A DNA stretch of 12,031 nucleotides, taken from Bacteroidota bacterium (GTDB taxonomy: Bacteria; Bacteroidota; Bacteroidia; Bacteroidales; Prolixibacteraceae). Under the pieces are notes generated by a model. That model saw nothing but the letters and a program-made list of their open reading frames with translations. It was not told where the DNA came from and did not search any database. The stretch is taken from assembly GCA_030706665.1 (NCBI GenBank), contig JAUZOB010000073.1:1-12031 (forward strand), read 5' to 3'. A program made the translations under genes and the position numbers. Of this stretch, positions 5,906 to 12,031 are shown one piece after another (within the stretch, counting starts at the first letter, position 1; the number at the start of each line of letters is the position of its first letter).

Positions 5906-6751
5906 TTACCCTTTTTTTGGATCATAGGGAGGATAGATCACCGCAGGTAATTTCAGAGCTCTGATGATAAGGAATATTCCTGCTAAAACAAACGGGATAC
6001 TTAATATTTGTCCCATATTCAATGCCATCCCATTTTCAAAATTAACCTGATTCTGTTTAATAAATTCGATAAAGAAGCGAGTCAGGAAAATGCCTATAAA
6101 GAAAACACCTAACAAGAATCCCTGTTTATTCCTAAGTTCCGTTTTCCAATAGAGATACATCATGATTCCAAAAGTAATAAGATAAGAAAGAGCTTCATAA
6201 ATCTGGGTGGGGTGTTTCGGTAATGTTTCTCCGTTACGGACGAAGATAAAACCCCATGGCAGAGAAGTCTGAACTCCATAGATTTCGGAATTCATAAGAT
6301 TTCCAAATCTAATGCATGCTGCAGCCAATGCCACCGGGACAGCTAACCTGTCAAGAGTATAGATTATAGGGCGATGAGTTACTTTCTTCGAAAAGAAATA
6401 TATGGCAATAATAATACCGATAGTTCCTCCATGACTGGCTAATCCACCATGCCATATTTTAGGAATTTCAGCCAGATGCTGTGAATAATAACCCCACTCA
6501 TAGAAAAATACATGTCCAAGACGTGCACCTACTACTGTGGCAACCAAAACGTAAAGGAAAATAGATTCCATCCATTTGGGATTGACTTTCTCGAACTTAA
6601 ACATTCGTTCTTCAATATTGTATCCTAACAGAAACCCTAAAGCGAACAAAAAGCCATACCATCTGGGAGCTATAGTTCCAAAAATCCACCAGTTAACATC
6701 TAATGAGAAGATCTCAGGCTTAACATTCCAAATAATTGATGCAATTTCCAT
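5906..6751 (-). CDS. lgt: Prolipoprotein diacylglyceryl transferase
   Basis: This 281-residue polytopic inner-membrane enzyme transfers diacylglycerol from phosphatidylglycerol to the lipobox cysteine of prolipoproteins, the first step of lipoprotein maturation. The family signatures are all present: RWYGF (Y32), the LASHGG motif with H107, the Lgt signature RFGNLMNSEIYG with R148, N151 and E156, KHPTQIYE at 179-186, and R225/E229 in TRFFIEF. By my alignment with E. coli Lgt these match Y26, H103, R143, N146, E151, R239 and E243, so the active site looks complete. Several hydrophobic segments span the length. The start ATG at 6751 gives a full N-terminus of normal family length. The gene follows secA by 59 bases, with the secA terminator in between. 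It probably serves the two predicted lipoproteins encoded convergently next door, along with all others in the cell. Confidence 0.97.
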   Translation of the reverse strand: MEIASIIWNVKPEIFSLDVNWWIFGTIAPRWYGFLFALGFLLGYNIEERMFKFEKVNPKWMESIFLYVLVATVVGARLGHVFFYEWGYYSQHLAEIPKIWHGGLASHGGTIGIIIAIYFFSKKVTHRPIIYTLDRLAVPVALAAACIRFGNLMNSEIYGVQTSLPWGFIFVRNGETLPKHPTQIYEALSYLITFGIMMYLYWKTELRNKQGFLLGVFFIGIFLTRFFIEFIKQNQVNFENGMALNMGQILSIPFVLAGIFLIIRALKLPAVIYPPYDPKKG

Positions 6752-6775
6752 GGAAGTATCAGTTTATTATATAAA

Positions 6776-6803
6776 AGCTCTGTCAGGTTTCCCTAACAGA
6801 GCT
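6776..6803 (-). terminator. Intrinsic terminator of secA, just ahead of lgt
   Basis: Read on the minus strand, AGCUCUGUUAGG pairs with CCUGACAGAGCU over 12 bp (one G-U pair) around a GAAA loop, followed by UUUAUAUAAU. On the plus strand the G-U position becomes an A-C mismatch, so the hairpin is built for minus-strand RNA. It begins 7 bases after the secA stop codon and ends about 25 bases before the lgt start. Confidence 0.8.
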
Positions 6804-6810
6804 GATTTAT

Positions 6811-9800
6811 TTATCTAACATTTAATCCGTGACAATTCTTAAATTTCTTACCGCTTCCGCAAGGACATGGATCATTACGACCGACCTTTTTCTCTACTCT
6901 TACAGGAGTCGGTTTTTGCTTTTCTCTTGTATCTTCCCCGGCAGGCGATTCAGATTCATTACGGCTTGTCTGCATACGACTCATATCAGTATGTTTTTGA
7001 CTCCCCTCTTTTACCTCTTCAGCATCGCTGATCGGGATGTGCCCTTTCGTCAGAGTAGAAACGACTGAACGGTTAATCTTTTCAATCATTATTTTGAAAA
7101 GATTAAATGCTTCGAATTTATAGATCAACAAAGGATCTTTCTGTTCATAGGTAGCATTCTGAACCGACTGTTTCAATTCATCCATTTCACGAAGCTGCTC
7201 TTTCCACGCTTCATCAATTGTATTTAAAACAACTTGTTTCTGATATGAACGAACCAACTCTTTCCCTTGATTATTATATGCCTTTTCAAGACTGGTTATG
7301 ATCTGGAAGAAGCGTTTCCCATCAGTAATCGGAACAACAATATTCTGATAGATATGAGATTTTGTTTCGTAAACATTTTTAATTACCGGATAAGCCTGAC
7401 GTGCTATTATTTCACATTTACGATTGTAAGATGAAATCATTTCATGATAGATCTTATCAGAAATCTCTTCAATATTCGACTTGAAGAAGTCTTCATGTGT
7501 TACAGGCACTTCAATTGACAATAAACGAAGAGCTTCTAACTTAAATCCGTCAAAATCACTACTATCCTGGTACTCTGTCACAAGCATCTCGATGGTATCG
7601 TACATTGTATTGAGAATATCAACTTCCAGACGCTCTCCCAATAATGCATGACGACGTTTTTTATAAACAACTTCACGTTGATTGTTCATTACATCATCGT
7701 ACTCAAGAAGACGTTTACGAATCCCAAAGTTATTTTCTTCTACTTTCTTTTGTGCTCGTTCTATAGATTTTGAAATCATAGAATGCTGAATCACTTCGCC
7801 TTCCTTCAACCCCAAACGGTCCATGATTCCGGTAATTCTTTCAGAACCGAACAGACGCATCAAGTCATCTTCAAGAGAAACAAAGAACTGAGAGGTACCA
7901 GGGTCTCCCTGACGACCGGCACGACCTCTTAGCTGACGGTCAACACGACGTGATTCATGACGCTCTGTACCAATAATTGCCAAACCTCCTAAATCTTTAA
8001 CTTCAGGGGCCAACTTGATATCGGTACCACGACCTGCCATGTTGGTTGCAATGGTTACTGTTCCAAGATGACCCGCTTCTGCAACAATCTCTGCTTCACG
8101 TTGATGATATTTGGCATTCAACACATTGTGTTTAATACCTCTCATCTTCAACATACGACTTAATAATTCAGAGATCTCAACCGAGGTAGTACCGACCAAA
8201 ACAGGACGTCCCACTTCGTTTAGTTTTGCAATTTCATCAATTACAGCAGTGTATTTCTCGCGCTTGGTTTTATAAACCAAATCTTCATAATCACCTCTTG
8301 AGATAGGTCTGTTGGTCGGAATAACAACGACATCTAACTTGTAGATATCCCATAATTCACCAGCTTCTGTTTCTGCGGTTCCGGTCATACCCGCAAGCTT
8401 GTGGTACATACGGAAATAATTCTGCAGGGTAACAGTTGCAAAAGTTTGAGTTGCAGCTTCAATCTGCACTTTCTCTTTTGCTTCGATTGCCTGATGCAAT
8501 CCATCAGAATAACGACGTCCTTCAAGAATACGACCTGTCTGTTCGTCAACAATCTTCACCTTGTTGTCCATCACCACATATTCGACATCAAGTTCAAACA
8601 TGGTGTACGCCTTCAATAACTGATTAATCGTATGAACACGTTCAGATTTAACAGCATAATCCTGAAGCAAGACATCTTTCTTTTCGACCTTTTCTTCCGG
8701 AGTTGTAGTTGATTGCTCAATCTCAGCGATCATTGCCCCTACATCAGGAAGCACAAAGAAGTTATGATCTTCCAGAGTACCGGAAATTAGATCAATCCCT
8801 TTATCTGTAAGTTCAACTGAGTTTAGCTTTTCTTCAATGACAAAGAACAGAGGATCTGTAACCAAATGCATATTCCGGTTATTATCCTGCATATAATAGT
8901 TCTCAGTCTTTGTCATACGGGCTTTGACACCCTCTTCACTCAGGAACTTGATTATTGCTTTATTTTTAGGCAAACCTTTATGGGCACGCAGTAATAACAG
9001 CGCACCTTCATCAAGATCTTTATCTGTTGCATTCGGATTTGAAAGAAGACGTTTTGCATCAGCTAATAACTGGTTTATAAATTGTCGCTGCGCATTAACC
9101 AGTTTTTCAACATACGGTTTTAATTCATCGAACAGCTGATCTTCACCTTTAGGGACGGGACCGGAAATAATTAAAGGAGTTCGGGCATCATCAATCAATA
9201 CAGAGTCAACTTCATCGACAATGGCATAATTGTGCTTGCGCTGAACCAGATCTTCCGGATTAATGGCCATATTATCTCTCAAATAATCAAACCCGAATTC
9301 ATTATTAGTACCGAATGTAATATCAGCTAAATAAGCCTGACGGCGTGCTTCAGAGTTGGGTTGATGATTATCAATACAATCAACAGATAAACCATGAAAC
9401 TCATAAATTGGCCCCATCCATTCGGAGTCACGTCTTGCAAGGTAATCGTTGACAGTTACCAAGTGTACGCCCCTGCCGGTAAGAGCATTAAGAAAAACAG
9501 GAAGGGTTGCAACAAGAGTTTTACCTTCTCCGGTTGCCATTTCTGCAATTTTACCTTTATGAAGAACCACACCTCCGATCAACTGCACATCGTAATGGAC
9601 CATCTCCCATTTTGTAGCGTTACCTCCAGCCATCCAGGTATTATTCCAGGAAGCCTGATCTCCATTAATCTTGATATGATCTTTTCGGGCTGCAAGGTTT
9701 CTGTCGAAATCATTGGCAGTAACAACAAGCTCATCATTTTCTTTAAATCGACGGGCGGTATCTTTTACAATTGCAAAAGCTGTGGGTAGAATCTGTGTAA

Positions 9801-10110
9801 GAAATTCTTCAAGTTTCTCATCTATGCGTTCTTCAATTTTATCAATCTGATCATAGATTTTTTCACTTTCTTCAATGTCAACTTCATCAGCTCTGACTTT
9901 CAAAGCTTCAATCTCTTGAGTTTCGGGACTGATATGATCTTTGATCATTTCCTTCAGTTTAGCCGATTCAGCCCTTAACTCATCATTAGTCAGATCTTTT
10001 ATTCGTTCATATTCCTTATGAATCTCTTGAATAATTGGCATTATCTCCTGAATATCCTTATCGGATTTTTTCCCAAGAAATTTGGATAGAATTTTTGATA
10101 CAAAAGCCAT
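6811..10110 (-). CDS. secA: Preprotein translocase ATPase SecA, long Bacteroidota form
   Basis: The 1099-residue protein is the ATPase motor that pushes preproteins through SecYEG. Visible parts in order: an N-terminal helix; a charged, probably coiled-coil insert at about 65-105; Walker A MATGEGKT at 191-198; the preprotein-handling motif NDYLARRD at 221-228; Walker B DEVDS at 299-303; a crosslinking domain from about 315 with extra helices at about 325-400; MAGMTGTAETEAGE-like switch residues near 573-585; NMAGRGTDIKL at 690-700; and QLRGRAGRQGDPG at 726-738. The scaffold and wing regions follow, then a low-complexity linker at about 1027-1072. The C-terminal zinc/SecB-like tail is RNDPCPCGSGKKFKNCHG, with C1082, C1084, C1093 and H1094. 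It is about 200 residues longer than E. coli SecA, as usual in this phylum. A TACTTTTG box lies upstream and its own terminator follows. Confidence 0.98.
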   Translation of the reverse strand: MAFVSKILSKFLGKKSDKDIQEIMPIIQEIHKEYERIKDLTNDELRAESAKLKEMIKDHISPETQEIEALKVRADEVDIEESEKIYDQIDKIEERIDEKLEEFLTQILPTAFAIVKDTARRFKENDELVVTANDFDRNLAARKDHIKINGDQASWNNTWMAGGNATKWEMVHYDVQLIGGVVLHKGKIAEMATGEGKTLVATLPVFLNALTGRGVHLVTVNDYLARRDSEWMGPIYEFHGLSVDCIDNHQPNSEARRQAYLADITFGTNNEFGFDYLRDNMAINPEDLVQRKHNYAIVDEVDSVLIDDARTPLIISGPVPKGEDQLFDELKPYVEKLVNAQRQFINQLLADAKRLLSNPNATDKDLDEGALLLLRAHKGLPKNKAIIKFLSEEGVKARMTKTENYYMQDNNRNMHLVTDPLFFVIEEKLNSVELTDKGIDLISGTLEDHNFFVLPDVGAMIAEIEQSTTTPEEKVEKKDVLLQDYAVKSERVHTINQLLKAYTMFELDVEYVVMDNKVKIVDEQTGRILEGRRYSDGLHQAIEAKEKVQIEAATQTFATVTLQNYFRMYHKLAGMTGTAETEAGELWDIYKLDVVVIPTNRPISRGDYEDLVYKTKREKYTAVIDEIAKLNEVGRPVLVGTTSVEISELLSRMLKMRGIKHNVLNAKYHQREAEIVAEAGHLGTVTIATNMAGRGTDIKLAPEVKDLGGLAIIGTERHESRRVDRQLRGRAGRQGDPGTSQFFVSLEDDLMRLFGSERITGIMDRLGLKEGEVIQHSMISKSIERAQKKVEENNFGIRKRLLEYDDVMNNQREVVYKKRRHALLGERLEVDILNTMYDTIEMLVTEYQDSSDFDGFKLEALRLLSIEVPVTHEDFFKSNIEEISDKIYHEMISSYNRKCEIIARQAYPVIKNVYETKSHIYQNIVVPITDGKRFFQIITSLEKAYNNQGKELVRSYQKQVVLNTIDEAWKEQLREMDELKQSVQNATYEQKDPLLIYKFEAFNLFKIMIEKINRSVVSTLTKGHIPISDAEEVKEGSQKHTDMSRMQTSRNESESPAGEDTREKQKPTPVRVEKKVGRNDPCPCGSGKKFKNCHGLNVR

Positions 10111-10149
10111 ATCTTATTTTTTTATTTTTTCAAAAGTTTTAACCCCTCA

Positions 10150-10157
10150 CAAAAGTA
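10150..10157 (-). promoter_or_regulatory. Candidate -7 promoter box (TACTTTTG) for secA
   Basis: On the minus strand TACTTTTG (10157 to 10150) matches TAnnTTTG exactly. Transcription would start near 10143 and give an A-rich leader of about 33 bases before the secA ATG, a typical start context in this phylum. No TTTG -33 element is seen 19-21 bases upstream. The sequence from there to the ridA terminator (10158-10322) shows nothing else recognisable. Confidence 0.45.
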
Positions 10158-10322
10158 AATCAAAACTCCAAAGTATTGATATATATACGTTGTGAAATTT
10201 ACCCTAAATACCGTGCCAAACACAATAAACTTATCTTTAAATGACAAAACGACAGCTAAGATCGAAATATCAGGTCATGGGATCTCACTTCTGAGGGAAT
10301 ATCTGTGATCACCGCACGAAAA

Positions 10323-10352
10323 AAGGAGGCAGTCTAATAGTCAGACCTCCTT
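10323..10352 (-). terminator. Intrinsic terminator of the lptD-ridA unit
   Basis: Read on the minus strand, AAGGAGG (10352-10346) pairs with CCTCCTT (10329-10323), and extra pairing inside (UCU with AGA) shortens the loop. The stem runs straight into six Us. It begins 7 bases after the ridA stop codon. Stem and U-tract are both good. Confidence 0.8.
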
Positions 10353-10359
10353 GAATTTC

Positions 10360-10734
10360 TTATTTAGAGGCTATTGTATCAATCTCAATTAAGACACCAA
10401 GCGGGAGGCTCTTAACTGCAAAAGCAGCCCGTGCAGGTTGATCTTTCGTATAGAAATTGCCATATACCTCATTCATCGCCTTAAAGTTATCCATATCACT
10501 CAAAAGACAAGTGCTTTTAACTACATCAGCGTATGTATAGCCTGCCTCTTCCAGAATTGCCCCAATATTTTTCATTACCTGCTCTGTCTGAGCAACAATT
10601 CCTTCCGGAATATTTCCGGTTGCAGGATCAACAGGTATCTGACCTGAAATATAGAGTGTACCGTTCGTTTCGACAGCTTGACTGTAAGGCCCGATTGCCT
10701 TAGGAGCTTTATCAGTAGAAATAATTCTTTTCAT
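10360..10734 (-). CDS. ridA: RidA family enamine/imine deaminase
   Basis: The 124-residue protein is a full-length member of the RidA (YjgF/YER057c/UK114) family. RidA hydrolyses reactive enamine/imine intermediates, such as 2-aminoacrylate from serine or threonine dehydratase, and so protects PLP enzymes; it works as a cytosolic trimer. Visible signs are KAPKAIGPYSQAV (Y17), LYISGQIPVDP (G31), the helix EQVMKNIGAILEEAG, the strand VVKSTCLL, and the C-terminal signature PARAAFAVKSLPLGVLIEID. R102 aligns with the catalytic R105 of E. coli RidA and E117 with E120. Since Arg at this position marks the deaminating RidA subgroup, the protein is probably active. It starts 24 bases after the lptD stop codon, so the two are probably co-transcribed, and a terminator follows 7 bases past its stop. 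No functional link with LptD is implied beyond this shared transcript. Confidence 0.95.
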   Translation of the reverse strand: MKRIISTDKAPKAIGPYSQAVETNGTLYISGQIPVDPATGNIPEGIVAQTEQVMKNIGAILEEAGYTYADVVKSTCLLSDMDNFKAMNEVYGNFYTKDQPARAAFAVKSLPLGVLIEIDTIASK

Positions 10735-10758
10735 ATCTAAAGTATTTTCAGTTAGTCA

Positions 10759-12031
10759 TTAACGATCCCACCATGTTTGGCTCTTCATGAGCTTCAAGTC
10801 TTTCAACATCGACGATTTCACGTTAATCTGGAAAGAGTAGAAACTTCTATATCCAAATGGAGAGAAATTGAACGACATTTGCCAACAATGAAGATCTCTG
10901 AATACCGACATATTGGTATAGGTTAACTTTCCGGCTTTAAAATCATATCCCGATGAGAAGCTTGTCTTCCAATTCTTCGTGACATTTATATTTCCGCTAA
11001 AGTTAAGTGTTTGCATGAGCTGAGCGGGATAGCCCACCGGTTTCGTATAATTAAACGCATAATCGAAGCGCAGGTCCCAGGGAACATTGAAATCGACATA
11101 ATCAGAATACGTCCCCGGCAATTCTTTATTCTCCCCTTCAATTATATCTTTATTCTCTTTTGCTTTATCTTTCCCTTCTTTCGACTGGAAACTCATTCCG
11201 AAAGAGGTATTGAAATTACGTAGATGTCCTATACTTCCACTCTTTTTAAATTCATATTCGTTTATTGCTCTTTTTCCATTTTCGACATATGGGTCAATCG
11301 TACCGCCAAAATTTATATCCGTACCTGCTATTTTTGTTCTTCCACTAAATGTAATCATCGACAATTTGAACGAATCAGCCATCATATTATAATTCGCACT
11401 AAAATTCAAATTATCAAGAAGCGGAACTTTCTTATACTTTTCTTTCGATGTCGTATCGTTCGTATTAAGCACCTTCATCTCGATGTTATTACTCAGGTTA
11501 AAAGAAATCGATCCACTTTTACCCGACGGAGTATAAGGATTCATGGTACCTTGAAAAATACTATAAGGAATTCTTAAAGTATCGCGTGTATAATATTTAA
11601 TCCATCCAAATTTCTCTGAAGTAAAATCAGGATGATACGACAAACTAACGGACGGTTTGATCAAGTGACGAATTGCTTTTATTTTCGATTTCGGATTGGT
11701 GAAGTTAAAAAGTCCATATATCTGAGTATTCATACTCAAGCTATATGAATAATCGTAGTTTCGTTTAAAACCTTTATGCTTGCCTTCAACTTCTTTACCT
11801 GAAAATGTTTGAGTGTATCTGTTATATTGGGCATCAGGCACCCAGTCTCGGCTATAATAATCGGAATACCAGCGCTCAGAATAAGATACCCCCGGACTAA
11901 AGTTGAAATATTTCATCAGTGAAAAAGAAGGTAATTCAAGCGATGTATTATGCTGTGCCCCAAACTCCCAGACATTAGGATCCATAACCCTGCTTTCTTT
12001 TACACCGTTTGCGGAATACCGGTAATTTCCA
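10759..12031 (-). CDS. lptD: C-terminal part of an LptD-like outer-membrane LPS assembly protein
   Basis: The frame is open from the window edge to the stop at 10759-10761, giving the last 423 residues; the N-terminus lies outside. The ATG at 11985 is internal, as GNYRYSANGVKESRV continues upstream of it. The sequence is typical of an outer-membrane beta-barrel: amphipathic strands rich in Tyr, Phe, Asn and Ser separated by charged loops (YFNFSPGVSYSERWY, HLIKPSVSLSYHPDF, LRFDYAFNYTKP, TLNFSGNINVTKNWKTSFSS), and a late motif RDLHCWQMSFNFSPFGYRSF. This last motif resembles the CCW/CCY region near the end of LptD. I place it in the Bacteroidota LptD/OstA family that inserts lipopolysaccharide at the cell surface. 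A generic barrel is the main alternative. The only cysteine seen is in HCW. ridA follows after 24 bases. Confidence 0.85.
   Translation of the reverse strand, partial: GNYRYSANGVKESRVMDPNVWEFGAQHNTSLELPSFSLMKYFNFSPGVSYSERWYSDYYSRDWVPDAQYNRYTQTFSGKEVEGKHKGFKRNYDYSYSLSMNTQIYGLFNFTNPKSKIKAIRHLIKPSVSLSYHPDFTSEKFGWIKYYTRDTLRIPYSIFQGTMNPYTPSGKSGSISFNLSNNIEMKVLNTNDTTSKEKYKKVPLLDNLNFSANYNMMADSFKLSMITFSGRTKIAGTDINFGGTIDPYVENGKRAINEYEFKKSGSIGHLRNFNTSFGMSFQSKEGKDKAKENKDIIEGENKELPGTYSDYVDFNVPWDLRFDYAFNYTKPVGYPAQLMQTLNFSGNINVTKNWKTSFSSGYDFKAGKLTYTNMSVFRDLHCWQMSFNFSPFGYRSFYSFQINVKSSMLKDLKLMKSQTWWDR

Noticed and set aside
6055..6057. Lys (K232) where E. coli Lgt has Arg in EFFRQP
   Set aside because: By counting residues, the essential E. 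coli R239 is the Arg seven residues earlier, and it is present here as R225. The Lys is a conservative change at another position.
8401..8627. Two overlapping plus-strand ORFs of 63-72 codons
   Set aside because: Both are antisense to secA, overlap each other in different frames, and have no recognisable motif.
9394..9789. 131-codon plus-strand ORF opposite secA
   Set aside because: It lies wholly antisense to the highly conserved ATPase core of SecA, and its translation (Cys-, His- and Ser-rich, no domain) is what the complement of that gene would give. It is a shadow frame.
11011..11577. Several plus-strand ORFs of 60-117 codons opposite lptD
   Set aside because: They are complements of the beta-barrel coding sequence, mutually overlapping, without domains or start signals.
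1..12031. CRISPR array, transposon, phage, toxin-antitoxin or defence genes
   Set aside because: I looked for regular repeats, terminal inverted repeats, transposase/integrase motifs and small two-gene modules on both strands and found none.

Overview
The window looks like a chromosomal segment of a Bacteroidota bacterium, most probably order Bacteroidales. The evidence is an AT-rich sequence, start sites without clear Shine-Dalgarno sequences, promoter-like boxes of the TAnnTTTG type, a long (1099-residue) SecA with the inserts typical of this phylum, a Bacteroidota-type LptD, and families largely confined to the phylum (DUF4369/DUF5106-thioredoxin and DUF6340). The assignment comes from reading the sequence; no database search was run.

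Left part, mostly plus strand. Positions 1-90 hold the first 30 codons of a minus-strand gene for an exported protein that runs out of the window. About 800 bases without a convincing gene follow, ending in a TAnnTTTG promoter candidate. Then comes a small secreted protein of unknown function (894-1571), a 339-base spacer with several weak hairpins, an envelope thioredoxin-like protein with a CGYC active site (1911-3320), and two tandem DUF6340-type lipoproteins (3427-4482 and 4496-5563). The lipoprotein pair seems to have its own promoter, with two overlapping -7 boxes at 3362-3378. It ends at a strong 16-bp hairpin terminator (5593-5628).

Right part, all minus strand, reading right to left. 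The C-terminal 423 residues of an LptD-like outer-membrane protein enter from the window edge and are followed after 24 bases by ridA. A hairpin with a run of six Us ends that unit. secA follows with its own promoter candidate and terminator, then lgt, whose start codon lies only about 25 bases past the secA terminator.

The theme is building the cell envelope. SecA drives export, Lgt attaches lipid to prolipoproteins (two predicted lipoproteins lie next door), LptD inserts lipopolysaccharide, and several neighbours are exported proteins. RidA is a metabolic housekeeping enzyme. I see no CRISPR array, transposase, integrase, phage gene, tRNA or rRNA. The least understood and most interesting part is the thioredoxin/DUF6340 cluster. 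The rest is ordinary housekeeping sequence, and I found no convincing new system.
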